From assembly GCF_026625785.1 (NCBI RefSeq), contig NZ_CP113063.1, positions 1,798,001-1,862,000 on the forward strand: DNA of 64,000 nt, in the 5' to 3' direction. Positions 18,177-27,012 of this stretch are shown here, piece by piece. The notes beneath the pieces were generated by a model that saw nothing but the letters and a program-made list of their open reading frames with translations, was not told the origin of the DNA and made no database searches. Position 1 is the first letter of the stretch, and each line of letters starts with the position of its first letter. Source of the stretch: Gordonia sp. SL306 (GTDB lineage: Bacteria > Actinomycetota > Actinomycetes > Mycobacteriales > Mycobacteriaceae). The translations under genes were made by a program, and so were the position numbers.

Positions 18177-19112
18177 ATGTCTGCGCCCGCACATGCCGAG
18201 CATCCACATCCGATCAGCGACGCTCGTGAGCCATGCGATCTGGACGGTTCCGATCCGGGTCCGGTGGAACTCCACGCCCGCAATGTCACCTTCGACTGGT
18301 CGGATACGCCGCTGCACTGGATCCCCGACCACCCCGTCCCGTCCAACTTCATCAGCGTGCTCAACCTCCTGCTGCCCGAAGGGGAGCGCTGGTTTGTGCA
18401 GACGTACAACGAGGCGCTCCCGCTCGTCGCCGACGACGAGCTCGCCGCCACCATGCGAGGATTCATCGGGCAGGAGGCAATGCATGCCGAGGCCCACGAC
18501 CACGTGCTGTGGGAGTTCCTGGATCATCATGGAATCGATCCGCGGCCCTATCAGCGCCAGATGGAATGGATCTTCCGAAAGGTCCTGGGCCCCATGCGCG
18601 GCGGCAGCCCCAAGGCACGGCAGAAGCACCTCATCGAACGCTTGTGGCTCATCGCCGCGCTGGAGCACTACACCGCGATCCTCGGCGATTTCGCCCTCAA
18701 CAACACCTGGGTCGAATCCGGCGCCGATCCGGGGATGACCGACCTGTTCACCTGGCATGGCGCCGAGGAGGTCGAGCACCGCGCGGTCGCCCACGAGGTG
18801 GCGATCTATTTCGGCGACGGCTACCTGCGCCGCGGCCGCGCGATGCTGGTGGCCCTGCCCGTACTGCTGCTGCTGCTCAACCGGGGCTTCCGGTTCATCA
18901 TGAAGCAGGACACATCGTTGTCGTACAACTACTTCCAACGGCAGTACCACTACTTCCGCGGCGTCCATGCCGGCGTGCTGCCGAAGATGCGCAAGATCAT
19001 CCTCGCGACCTTCAGCTACTTCCGGCCCGGATTCCATCCCAACGAGATCGGCAGCACCGCGCAGGCCGTAGCCTATCTCGCCGCGTCTCCGGCCGCCCGC
19101 AACGCCGGCTGA
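18177..19112 (+). CDS. PF10118 'metal-dependent hydrolase' with diiron-oxygenase-like motifs
   Basis: 311 residues, 16 bases after the EphD-like gene. The family is usually labelled predicted metal-dependent hydrolase. What is visible is a set of metal-ligand pairs on helices: GQEAMHAEAHDH (near residue 100), ALEHYTAILGDF (Glu163) and GAEEVEHRAVAHEV (near 196-203). That E-x-x-H / E-x-x-H / E-E-x-x-E-H layout resembles ferritin-like diiron carboxylate oxygenases more than any hydrolase. Two hydrophobic stretches (MLVALPVLLLLLNRGFRFI and a weaker one) suggest membrane contact. With an adjacent oxidoreductase able to supply electrons, a monooxygenase or desaturase role acting before EphD is a reasonable inference, not shown. 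Confidence 0.8.
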   Translation: MSAPAHAEHPHPISDAREPCDLDGSDPGPVELHARNVTFDWSDTPLHWIPDHPVPSNFISVLNLLLPEGERWFVQTYNEALPLVADDELAATMRGFIGQEAMHAEAHDHVLWEFLDHHGIDPRPYQRQMEWIFRKVLGPMRGGSPKARQKHLIERLWLIAALEHYTAILGDFALNNTWVESGADPGMTDLFTWHGAEEVEHRAVAHEVAIYFGDGYLRRGRAMLVALPVLLLLLNRGFRFIMKQDTSLSYNYFQRQYHYFRGVHAGVLPKMRKIILATFSYFRPGFHPNEIGSTAQAVAYLAASPAARNAG

Positions 19113-19126
19113 CCCGAAGGTATGCG

Positions 19127-20266
19127 ATGAACCAGCGTGCGCACCCCCACAGCACCGAGATGACCGCTCCCCCTCCACATCTCTACGGACGGTGGCGCCA
19201 CGACCCGTTCCTCACCGTGGGCACCGTCATGGCAAAGATGTGGTGGCCGTTCTGGCGGCCACTCGCCCCGCTGCACCCCACCCCGGCCGACGACGGCGTG
19301 ACGACTCTGCAACTCATCGACCGCGAAGTGGTGGCCGCCGACGAGAATGTTGTCGCGCTGACCCTGGCCGCGCCCGACGGCGACATCCTCCCCAGGTGGC
19401 ATCCGGGCGCTCACCTCGACCTGCTGCTGCCGTCGGGCCGGATGCGGGAGTACTCACTGTGCGGAGACCCGGCCGATCGTCGCACCTACCGGATCGCCGT
19501 GCGCCGCATCCCCGATGGTGGCGGCGGATCCATCGAGGTGCACGACGACCTGCACGTCGGCGATCCGGTCTCGATCAAGGGACCTCGCAACGCCTTTCCC
19601 CTCGCCATCCCGGGCCACGGGTCGCATGCCCAGTCGATCCGGTTCATCGCCGCCGGCATCGGTATCACCCCGATCCTCCCGATGCTGGCCGCCGCCGACC
19701 GGTTCGGCCTCGACTGGTCGATGATCTACACCGGACGCACGATCGAGTCGATCCCGTTCCGCGACGAACTCGCCCGATACGGCGACCGGATCACCATCCG
19801 CACCGACGCCGAACACGGTCTGCCTGCCATGGACGAACTGCTCGGTCCGATCGATCCCGAGACCGGCCGCGCGCCGGGCGGGCTCGCGGTCTACTGCTGC
19901 GGACCGGTACCGATGTTGGAGCGCCTTCGCCGACATCTGGCCGATCGACCCGACATCGAACTGCACTACGAACGCTTCAGCCCGCCGCCGGTCGAGGACG
20001 GCAGGCCGTTCACGGTCACGCTCGCGTCGACCGGTCAGGAGATCCCCGTGGCCGCCGACGAGACCGCGCTCGCCGCCATCCGGGAGGTCCTGCCGTCGGT
20101 CCCGTACTCGTGTCAGCAGGGCTTCTGCGGAACCTGCAAGGTGAGGATGCTGTCCGGCGCACCTGATCACCGCGACAACATCCTCACCGAGCCGGAACGC
20201 ACCCAGGGCATGTTCCTCACCTGCGTGTCACGGGCGGACGGCGACCGCCTCACCCTCGATCTCTAG
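19127..20266 (+). CDS. PDR/VanB-type ferredoxin-reductase-like oxidoreductase (FMN or FAD, 2Fe-2S)
   Basis: 379 residues from the ATG at 19127. After an N-terminal segment with aromatic residues (MAKMWWPFWRPL) come the flavin-binding barrel block MREYSLCGDP (R-x-Y-S-L), the nucleotide-binding domain with FIAAGIGITPILPML, the CCGPVPMLE motif, and a C-terminal plant-type ferredoxin domain with SCQQGFCGTCK plus a downstream Cys (FLTCVSRA). Phthalate-dioxygenase-reductase order (flavin, NAD, ferredoxin) is preserved. It would pass electrons from NAD(P)H to an oxygenase; the upstream PF10118 protein is the obvious partner. The 3' end overlaps the convergent MFS gene by 39 bases. Confidence 0.88.
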   Translation: MNQRAHPHSTEMTAPPPHLYGRWRHDPFLTVGTVMAKMWWPFWRPLAPLHPTPADDGVTTLQLIDREVVAADENVVALTLAAPDGDILPRWHPGAHLDLLLPSGRMREYSLCGDPADRRTYRIAVRRIPDGGGGSIEVHDDLHVGDPVSIKGPRNAFPLAIPGHGSHAQSIRFIAAGIGITPILPMLAAADRFGLDWSMIYTGRTIESIPFRDELARYGDRITIRTDAEHGLPAMDELLGPIDPETGRAPGGLAVYCCGPVPMLERLRRHLADRPDIELHYERFSPPPVEDGRPFTVTLASTGQEIPVAADETALAAIREVLPSVPYSCQQGFCGTCKVRMLSGAPDHRDNILTEPERTQGMFLTCVSRADGDRLTLDL

Positions 20267-21805
20267 GCCTGCGGGGTCGTCGACGATCACCGGCGCGTCG
20301 GTTGCCTGCCCGCTCGGGACACCCCGTAGGAAGTAGGCGGCCGCGAGCGCCGCGGCCGCGGTGACCGCGACCGCCACCCAGACCGCGCTGTGCAGGCCTT
20401 CGACGAACACATCCTGCACCGCGAACCGCAGCTGTTGTGCAACCTCCGACGGCGCCCGGGCAGCCACCTCGACCCCCGACATCACCGAGTCCTCCGCGAT
20501 TCCGGTGGCAGCCTGCGGCACACCGAGATCGGCAAGGCGATCACCGACACCCGAGGTGTACACCGACGTCAGCACCGAGCCCAGCACCGCGACGCCGAGC
20601 GTCCCGCCGATCTCACGAGTGGTGTCGTTGACCGCCGAGCCGGCCCCCGCCTGCTCGGGTGTGAGCGCGTCCATGATCACCTGCGTGCACGGTCCCGAGA
20701 TGAAGGCGAGCCCCATCGCCATCAGCGACATCGACCAGATGATCAGCTCCCAATAGCCCGACACCCGCGACGACACCTCCACGAGCGCGAAGCCGCCCGA
20801 CATCAGCAACGCACCGACCACCGAGACCATCCGCGGCCCGAATCGATGCGACAGGGCCATCGCGAACGGCGAGAAGACCGCCATCACCAGCGCGAACGGC
20901 AGGGTGCGCAGTCCGGCTTCGAAGGGGCCGTAGCCCTGGACCGCCTGGAAGAACTGGGTGATCAGGAAGATGAAGCCGAACAGTGCGAAGAACGCGACAC
21001 TGATCATGCCGGCGGCCGCGGCGAATCGGCGGTTGGCGAACAGTCGAATGTTCAGGATCGGATGCTCGACGGCAAGTTCCCGCCATGCGAAGAGCCCCAG
21101 AGCGATTCCCGCGACAACGAGTCCGCCGATGGTTCGCGGATCGGTCCAGCCGAAGTGCGGCCCCTCGATCACCGAGTACGTCAGCAATCCGAGACCGATG
21201 ATCGAGAGCACCAGACCGATTGCGTCGAAACGAGATACCGATTCCGGACGCGTGCCCGGCACCACCAGCACGATCGCCAGCGCGGCCACCACCGCCATCG
21301 GCAGATTGACCCAGAACACGGACGACCACGAATAGTGCTCGAGCAGCCAGCCGCCGAGCACCGGACCGACGGCCACCGCGATGCCCGACGTCGCGGCCCA
21401 GATGCCCACGGCCGCAGCACGTTGCTTGGACTCGGTGAAGATCGACATGATGATCGCCAGCGTCGCCGGGAACACCAGGGCGGCGAACAACCCGAGCCCG
21501 CCGCGGCTCGCGATCAATTGCCCCAGGGTCTGCGAGGACGCAGCCAGCACCGAGACCACCGCGAATCCGGCGATGCCGGTCAGCAGCATGCGGCGGTGTC
21601 CGAATCGATCGCCGAGATAGCCGCCGGTGAGCAACAGGCCGGCGAACACGAGCGTGTAGGCGTCCACGATCCACTGGAGCCCGGAGATCCCGGCATCGAG
21701 ATCGCGCGCCATGGTGGGCAGCGCGACGTTGACGATCGTGTTGTCGACCATCACGAGTAGTTCGGCAAAGCACAGGGCCGCCAGAGCGAGCCAACGAGTT
21801 CTCAT
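20228..21805 (-). CDS. DHA2-family MFS efflux transporter (EmrB/QacA type)
   Basis: 525 residues, about 14 transmembrane helices. Helix 1 starts WLALAALCFAELLVMVDNTIVNVALP, with the Asp of motif D1 of 14-TM drug:H+ antiporters. Motif A appears as GYLGDRFGHRRM, and motif C as AVAVGPVLGGWLLEHYSW. The ATG at 21805 has a GGAGAGG site. It is divergent from a TetR gene with a palindromic operator between them, the usual arrangement for an inducible multidrug pump. Substrates cannot be predicted. Confidence 0.92.
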   Translation of the reverse strand: MRTRWLALAALCFAELLVMVDNTIVNVALPTMARDLDAGISGLQWIVDAYTLVFAGLLLTGGYLGDRFGHRRMLLTGIAGFAVVSVLAASSQTLGQLIASRGGLGLFAALVFPATLAIIMSIFTESKQRAAAVGIWAATSGIAVAVGPVLGGWLLEHYSWSSVFWVNLPMAVVAALAIVLVVPGTRPESVSRFDAIGLVLSIIGLGLLTYSVIEGPHFGWTDPRTIGGLVVAGIALGLFAWRELAVEHPILNIRLFANRRFAAAAGMISVAFFALFGFIFLITQFFQAVQGYGPFEAGLRTLPFALVMAVFSPFAMALSHRFGPRMVSVVGALLMSGGFALVEVSSRVSGYWELIIWSMSLMAMGLAFISGPCTQVIMDALTPEQAGAGSAVNDTTREIGGTLGVAVLGSVLTSVYTSGVGDRLADLGVPQAATGIAEDSVMSGVEVAARAPSEVAQQLRFAVQDVFVEGLHSAVWVAVAVTAAAALAAAYFLRGVPSGQATDAPVIVDDPAGLEIEGEAVAVRP

Positions 21806-21934
21806 GACCTCTCCTTCGAATTGTCCGGTCCCGATGTACGAGCGTCACGTTTCCTGCTCCCTGAGGAGCGAGCGTCACGAAGGGCCGGGATTGGAACGTC
21901 GTCACATTGTTGTAGCACGTTGTTCTATTCAAGA

Positions 21935-21947
21935 AGAACACTGTTCT
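21935..21947. promoter_or_regulatory. TetR-type operator between efflux pump and regulator
   Basis: AGAACA-C-TGTTCT, a perfect 6-bp inverted repeat around one base, 14 bases before the TetR start. A further half-site GTTCT at 21922-21926 pairs with AGAAC at 21935-21939, so the region 21919-21950 could bind two dimers. It is AT-richer than its surroundings and probably overlaps both promoters. Confidence 0.65.
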
Positions 21948-21961
21948 AGTACGCTGTCAAT

Positions 21962-22537
21962 ATGCCGCCGCAGAAAACCGCTCGAACTCCCGCGACCGAA
22001 GTGCGTGCGAACCTCGTCTCCGCCGGGCGTCGGCTGCTGGAACGAGAGGGCGCGGCCGCGCTGACCGTCCGTGCCGTGGCCACCGAGGCCGGCGTGGCGC
22101 CGATGGGCGTCTACAACCACTTCGACGGCAAGGACGGTCTGCTGGACGCCGTGGTCACCGATGGCTTCGCCGAGTTCGCCACCAGGGTCGCCGCGCACGA
22201 CGCGGACGCCGCGACGCGACTGCGCAACAGCGGCCGCAACTACCGGGCGTTCGCGATCGCCAACCCGATCCTCTACGGATTGATGTTCTCGGCCGAGTGC
22301 ACAGCCGACGACGAGGTGGCCGCGCGGGCGTTCGGGGTGCTGGCCGACATCGTCGGCTACGGCCAGGTCGCCGGGGTGATCCGCTCCGGCGACCCCACGC
22401 AGCTGGCCGCGCAGATCTGGGCATGTGTGCACGGCGCGGTGTCCTTGGAGCTCGGGTCGGTATATCCGCCGTTCATCGACGCGTCCGGCTCGTACGAGGA
22501 GGTCCTCGACCTCATCGCGCGAGGAGTCGCGGCCTGA
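21962..22537 (+). CDS. TetR/AcrR family transcriptional regulator
   Basis: 191 residues. The N-terminal helix-turn-helix is clear: VRANLVSAGRRLLEREG, LTVRAVATEAGVAPMGVYNHFDGKDGLL. A C-terminal TetR_C-like ligand domain follows (RNYRAFAIANPILYGLMFS). Divergent from the DHA2 pump gene with a palindromic operator in the 156-base gap, it very likely represses both. The inducer is unknown. Confidence 0.9.
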   Translation: MPPQKTARTPATEVRANLVSAGRRLLEREGAAALTVRAVATEAGVAPMGVYNHFDGKDGLLDAVVTDGFAEFATRVAAHDADAATRLRNSGRNYRAFAIANPILYGLMFSAECTADDEVAARAFGVLADIVGYGQVAGVIRSGDPTQLAAQIWACVHGAVSLELGSVYPPFIDASGSYEEVLDLIARGVAA

Positions 22538-22572
22538 GCCGAGCGGCGGGCCCGATCTGGGACAATGTCGCG

Positions 22573-23343
22573 GTGACCGAATACCGGATCGACGATCTGG
22601 CACGGGCCGCGGGCACCACCACCCGCAACGTCCGTGGCTACCAGGACCGAGGTTTGCTCCCGCGCCCTCTGCGGCGTGGACGCATCGCCATCTACACCGA
22701 TGCCCACCTCGCGCGGCTGCGGGTGATCAACGATCTGCTCAAACGCGGTTTCACCATCCGCCACATCGGCGACTTCCTCTCCGGAATCCAACGCGGCGAC
22801 AACCTCGCCGAGGTGCTGGGCCTCGAGGAGGTGGTGTCCGAGCCGTGGTCGACCGCGACGTCGACCACGATGGCGGCCGAGGACCTCAAAGACCTGCTCA
22901 ACTCCGGAAACCCCGCGCATTTCGAGCGTCTCGCAGAATTCGGCCTCATCGCTCCGAAGGGCGACGAAGCGCACCCCAAGCAGTACACGATCCTCGATCA
23001 GGAAACCGTTTCCGCGTACGGCCGCCTCGTGAAACTCGGGTTGCCCCTCAGCGGCATCCTCGACGTCCACGGCCGGCTCGACCAGGAGATGGCAGCGGTC
23101 GCAAAGGTGGTGATCTCCGCCGGACGTCGCGCCATCACCGAAGGGCATGAGGACGGCTGGTTGCCCCGTACGCCTGCCGAATCCGAGTGGGCGAAAGAAC
23201 TCCTCGGCGAGATGCGGCATGCGGGCTCGATCTCGGCGCACAACGCCCTCGACCGCGCCCTCGATCGAGACCTCGCACGCCAGCTCAACGACTATCTCGG
23301 CCGGGCGCGCCACACGAGCGCCGAGAATCCGTCGGCAGACTGA
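22573..23343 (+). CDS. MerR family transcriptional regulator
   Basis: 256 residues from the GTG at 22573. The N-terminal winged helix is typical: YRIDDLARAAGTTTRNVRGYQDRGLLP, then AIYTDAHLARLRVINDLLKRGFTIRHIGDFL. No Cys-based metal site is visible. The long C-terminal part (from ~90) includes EWAKELLGEMRHAG and probably forms an effector-binding or dimerisation region. It starts 36 bases after the TetR gene on the same strand and may be co-transcribed. Targets unknown. Confidence 0.85.
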   Translation: MTEYRIDDLARAAGTTTRNVRGYQDRGLLPRPLRRGRIAIYTDAHLARLRVINDLLKRGFTIRHIGDFLSGIQRGDNLAEVLGLEEVVSEPWSTATSTTMAAEDLKDLLNSGNPAHFERLAEFGLIAPKGDEAHPKQYTILDQETVSAYGRLVKLGLPLSGILDVHGRLDQEMAAVAKVVISAGRRAITEGHEDGWLPRTPAESEWAKELLGEMRHAGSISAHNALDRALDRDLARQLNDYLGRARHTSAENPSAD

Positions 23344-23358
23344 CCTATCCCGGCAGGC

Positions 23359-24684
23359 CTATCCCGGCAGGACGATCGGCGGCAACCCGGGGATCGGATT
23401 GGGGAAGACGCGCTGCCGTGGCAGGGGTGGCGGCGCCGGTACGGGTGGCGGCGCCGGTGCAGGCGCGTTCTGCCGCGGTCGCGGGCGCGGCGCCGGCCGC
23501 CGCGGCTCGCCGGTGCGCTGACTGCCGGTCGACGTCTCGTCGGATGACGACCCCTCGCTGGTCGTCTCCGGAGGTGGCGGGGGCGGTACGTAGGTGACTG
23601 CAGGCACCCGCGCTTCCGTGAGATCCGCCGGGTCGGCGTAGGACGAGTCGTTCTGCGATGTCGCTGTGGTGTCGTCGCCCATGGCCGACGGCCGATCGGA
23701 GTCCCCGCCGCCGGTCACCGCGACGGCGGTCGCGGTACCGATCGCAATGATCGCGCAGATGGCAGCGATGCCGATGAGTGCACGCCTACCCGTCAGTCGC
23801 TGTCGCCACACCATCGCGCGGGTCGCCGGTCGCGGCTTGCCTGCGTCCGGCTCGAGATCCCATCCGCTCGGTTCGGCGGCGGGGCGAGGCGTGGTCTGCC
23901 GCACCGACGGGGACTGCGTTGGCTGCGGGGACTGCCGGGGTGGTTCCGGTTCGCTCGGTGGAACAGGCTCGGACACAAACAGATCCGAGGTCAACGCGAG
24001 CGACGCCGGCGGCCGGGCGCCGAGTGGGACACCGTCGTCGTGCCGTCGCTCGGAGAGATCGGCCTCGGGAGCGCTTGCCGGTCGCAACGCGATCACCGGA
24101 ACCGGCGCACGTTGTCCGAGCATCGCGGGGAGGCCGGGCCAGGCCTCGTGTCCGCCGGCAAGCACCAGAGAGGTGATGCGGCCGGGGGCATCGGCGGCCG
24201 CCTCTTCACACAGCAGGCCGACCCCGTCGGCGAACTCGGCCGTGGCCTCGTCGAGATCGCCCTGCGCGACGCGGAAGTACTCCACGTGGTCACGGCCGAC
24301 GATGAAGGTGCCGTCCGTCGTGGCGAGACGAGTCCGCCCTCGACGCGCGAGGTCGAGCAGTTCGACGGACCACTCCTCGGAGGTCGGCTGCGCCACCCGC
24401 CCGACCCGGACCAGATGCGCCGCCAGGAGTTGGTCGAGCGCCGCCGGCCGGATGGCGGGGGCCATCAGCGCAGCGACCGAGGCATCGAGGCGCGGGTCCA
24501 CTGTGGTGACCCTCAGGCCGTCGTCGGTGACATCGACGAGCAGGAACGGCAGGTCGGCGGGAATGCCCCTGGCCAGTTGTCGAGCCGCCACATCGCCGAG
24601 GAGTTCATGGCTGACCGGATGCGCGTGGACGTCGGTCGTGGTGGCCAGCGCCCCACGACCAATGGTCGTCGCCTCGTCTGTCAT
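23359..24684 (-). CDS. Pro-rich membrane protein with Hsp70-like half-domain (Rv0312-type), paralog 1
   Basis: 441 residues. The N-terminal ~190 residues (LPFLLVDVTDDGLRVTTVD, LDQLLAAHLVRVG, LARRGRTRLATTDGTF, TSLVLAGGHEAWPGLPAML) resemble the C-terminal half of an actin-like/Hsp70 ATPase domain. The N-terminal phosphate-1 half of that fold is absent. A Pro/Ser-rich linker, one transmembrane helix (ALIGIAAICAIIAIGTATAVAV) and an outside Pro-rich tail ending NPIPGLPPIVLPG follow. A second copy lies at 28518..29573. The protein is probably anchored with the ATPase-like part in the cytoplasm. A link to Rv0312 of M. tuberculosis is from memory. Function unknown; envelope or secretion scaffolding is a guess. 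Confidence 0.65.
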   Translation of the reverse strand: MTDEATTIGRGALATTTDVHAHPVSHELLGDVAARQLARGIPADLPFLLVDVTDDGLRVTTVDPRLDASVAALMAPAIRPAALDQLLAAHLVRVGRVAQPTSEEWSVELLDLARRGRTRLATTDGTFIVGRDHVEYFRVAQGDLDEATAEFADGVGLLCEEAAADAPGRITSLVLAGGHEAWPGLPAMLGQRAPVPVIALRPASAPEADLSERRHDDGVPLGARPPASLALTSDLFVSEPVPPSEPEPPRQSPQPTQSPSVRQTTPRPAAEPSGWDLEPDAGKPRPATRAMVWRQRLTGRRALIGIAAICAIIAIGTATAVAVTGGGDSDRPSAMGDDTTATSQNDSSYADPADLTEARVPAVTYVPPPPPPETTSEGSSSDETSTGSQRTGEPRRPAPRPRPRQNAPAPAPPPVPAPPPLPRQRVFPNPIPGLPPIVLPG

Positions 24685-24748
24685 GCGATCTGATGTCCCG
24701 CGTCGATGAACCCATCTGATATCCGGAATTCACGACAGTAACATGCGA

Positions 24749-26170
24749 CTAGGGGGAATGCGGAGGAACGGAGGCCGGGACCTGCGGCAACGACTGACCG
24801 GTCATCCCCGAACGGGCTGTTCTCGGCGCGGTGACCGAGCGCATCGGCCCACCGATGGCGTGGAAACGCCACCCCGCCGAGCGCCATGCGCCGGCATCGA
24901 GGCAGCGCCGACCGTCGACGATGACGCGCGATCGCACCACCCCGGACAATTCCTCGGGCCCCATGTGGACGAACTCGGCCCACTCGGTGGCCACCACCAC
25001 CGCATCCGCGTCCTCGCACGCCTCCACGGCGCTCTCCGCATAGGACAGCATCGGATACATGCGCCGGGACGTCGCGGTGGCCTTGGGGTCGAAGACACTC
25101 ACCGACGCCCCGCGCAACGCCAACTGCCCGGCCACGTTCAGGGCAGGCGAATCCCGGACGTCGTCGCTCTCCGGCTTGAAGGCCGCGCCCAGCACGGCGA
25201 CATTCGCGCCGAGGACGTCGCCGCCGACCGCATCGGCGACCAGCTCGACCATCGCCGTCCGACGGCGGTTGTTGATCGCGTCGACCTCCCGCAGGAATCG
25301 CAACGCCTGCCCGGCACCCACCTCCTCGGCGCGTGCCATGAACCCACGGATGTCCTTGGGCAGGCATCCCCCACCGAAACCGAGTCCCGCGTTGAGGAAT
25401 CGGCGGCCGATCCGCCCGTCGTAGCCGATCGCATCGGCGAGCGTCGACACATCGGCACCGACCACCTCGCAGATCTCGCTGATGGCGTTGATGAACGAGA
25501 TCTTGGTGGCCAGAAACGCATTGGCCGATACCTTCACCAGTTCCGCAGTCGCCCAATCGGTCCGGATGAAGGGCACGCCGGTCTCCAGGATCTCCCGATA
25601 GATCTCGGCGATCACCTGCTCGGCGGCGTCCGTGGCGGGATCGTCGGGATCGGTGCCCAGCACGATGCGGTCGGGTTCGAGGGTGTCCTCGACCGCGAAT
25701 CCCTCCCGGAGGAACTCCGGGCTCCAAGCCAGCTCGATCCGAGAGCCCGGCGCGGTGAGCACCGACATCCGTTGTGCAAGTGCGGCTGCCGTTCCGACCG
25801 GGACTGTGGACTTGCCGATGATCAGGTGGTCACCCCGCAGCAGGGGGGCCAGGGCGTCGACCGCCGATTCCACATGCGAGAGATCGACGCCGTAGCCGCG
25901 ACGCTGCTGGGGCGTCCCCACTCCGAGGAAGTGCACGGACGCAAAGGTCGCGGCGTCGCGGTGATCGGTGGTGAAACGCAGCCGGCCCGCATCGAGATTG
26001 CGGCGCAACACGTCACCGAGCCCGGGCTCGAAGAACGGCACATCCCCGGCCTGCAGTCGCGCGACCTTTTCCGCGTCGACATCCACGCCGAGCACCTCGT
26101 GCCCGAGTTCTGCCATGCACGCCGCATGAGTGGCCCCGAGGTACCCGCAACCGATGACTGTCAGCTTCAT
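24749..26170 (-). CDS. udg: UDP-glucose 6-dehydrogenase family (UDP-sugar dehydrogenase)
   Basis: 473 residues from the ATG at 26170; the frame is open further upstream, but the Rossmann motif MKLTVIGCGYLGATHAACMAELGH must be N-terminal. The catalytic block GFGGGCLPKDIRGF holds the thiolate Cys (near 267) and Lys. Other blocks are SPEFLREGFAV and VLGAAFKPESDDVRDSP, typical of UDP-glucose/GDP-mannose dehydrogenases. It would oxidise UDP-glucose to UDP-glucuronate with 2 NAD+, supplying envelope polysaccharide precursors. The gene lies just downstream of dcd on the same strand, the same order as dcd-udgA in M. tuberculosis (from memory). Confidence 0.92.
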   Translation of the reverse strand: MKLTVIGCGYLGATHAACMAELGHEVLGVDVDAEKVARLQAGDVPFFEPGLGDVLRRNLDAGRLRFTTDHRDAATFASVHFLGVGTPQQRRGYGVDLSHVESAVDALAPLLRGDHLIIGKSTVPVGTAAALAQRMSVLTAPGSRIELAWSPEFLREGFAVEDTLEPDRIVLGTDPDDPATDAAEQVIAEIYREILETGVPFIRTDWATAELVKVSANAFLATKISFINAISEICEVVGADVSTLADAIGYDGRIGRRFLNAGLGFGGGCLPKDIRGFMARAEEVGAGQALRFLREVDAINNRRRTAMVELVADAVGGDVLGANVAVLGAAFKPESDDVRDSPALNVAGQLALRGASVSVFDPKATATSRRMYPMLSYAESAVEACEDADAVVVATEWAEFVHMGPEELSGVVRSRVIVDGRRCLDAGAWRSAGWRFHAIGGPMRSVTAPRTARSGMTGQSLPQVPASVPPHSP

Positions 26171-26298
26171 GTCTTCAGTGAGTACGCGCGGTTTCCTGCG
26201 ACGACGCATCCGCGACATGACCCGTCCCGATCGGGCTGGTGAACACCCGACGGCCAAGATGAACTGCACCCCAACGGCGGGCCCGCGTGGGAGCAGTG

Positions 26299-26868
26299 CT
26301 ACGGCTTGGTGAAGTTCAGATAGGCCTTCGACGGGGTCGGCCCGCGCTGGCCCTGGTACTTCGATCCGACGCTCGCGCTGCCGTACGGATGCTCCGCCGG
26401 GCTCGACAGCCGGATCAGACACAACTGGCCGATCTTCATCCCCGGCCACAGCGTGATCGGCAGGTTCGCGACGTTCGACAGCTCGAGAGTGATGTGCCCG
26501 GAGAAGCCCGGATCGATGAAGCCTGCCGTCGAATGGGTGAGCAGGCCGAGCCTGCCGAGAGACGATTTGCCCTCCAGCCGCCCTGCCAGGTCGTCGGGCA
26601 GCGAGCAGACCTCGAGGGTCGAGCCGAGCACGAACTCTCCCGGATGCAGGACGAACGGCTCGCCCTCGGGCGGTTCGACGAGGCTGGTCAGCTCGTCCTG
26701 GCGTTCTGCGGGGTCGATATGCGTGTAGCGCGTGTTGTTGAAGACGCGGAACAGACGGTCGAGGCGCACGTCGACACTCGACGGCTGCACGAGCGTCGGA
26801 TCGAACGGTTCGAGCGCCAACCGCCCACCGGCGATCTCGGAGCGGATGTCGCGATCGGAGAGCAGCAC
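26299..26868 (-). CDS. dcd: dCTP deaminase (probably bifunctional, dUMP-forming)
   Basis: 189 residues, full length for the family. It starts [12 protein letters not shown] and has the nucleotide-binding block [23 protein letters not shown], with the catalytic Glu within HITLELSN. Deaminates dCTP; mycobacterial orthologs also hydrolyse the dUTP formed to dUMP, and this close relative probably does too. It is cytosolic and trimeric by family knowledge. It is divergent from the exported protein at 27013, with 144 bases between. Confidence 0.95.
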   Translation of the reverse strand: MLLSDRDIRSEIAGGRLALEPFDPTLVQPSSVDVRLDRLFRVFNNTRYTHIDPAERQDELTSLVEPPEGEPFVLHPGEFVLGSTLEVCSLPDDLAGRLEGKSSLGRLGLLTHSTAGFIDPGFSGHITLELSNVANLPITLWPGMKIGQLCLIRLSSPAEHPYGSASVGSKYQGQRGPTPSKAYLNFTKP

Positions 26869-27012
26869 ACGTGTGAGGTTAACCGACCGGCTCGGATGAA
26901 CGCCGAATGGACGGTCGCCGTCGAACCAGATGCAACTTGAGCCGAACCATGGTCAAAACGCTCAGGAACCTCTTAGAGTGTGCCGGGGCCGTGATTCTCG
27001 TGTGATCGCCAT

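Noticed and set aside
20390..21760. A 456-codon + strand open frame
   Set aside because: Antisense to the DHA2 pump, which has clear family motifs; the translation is Arg/His-rich noise.
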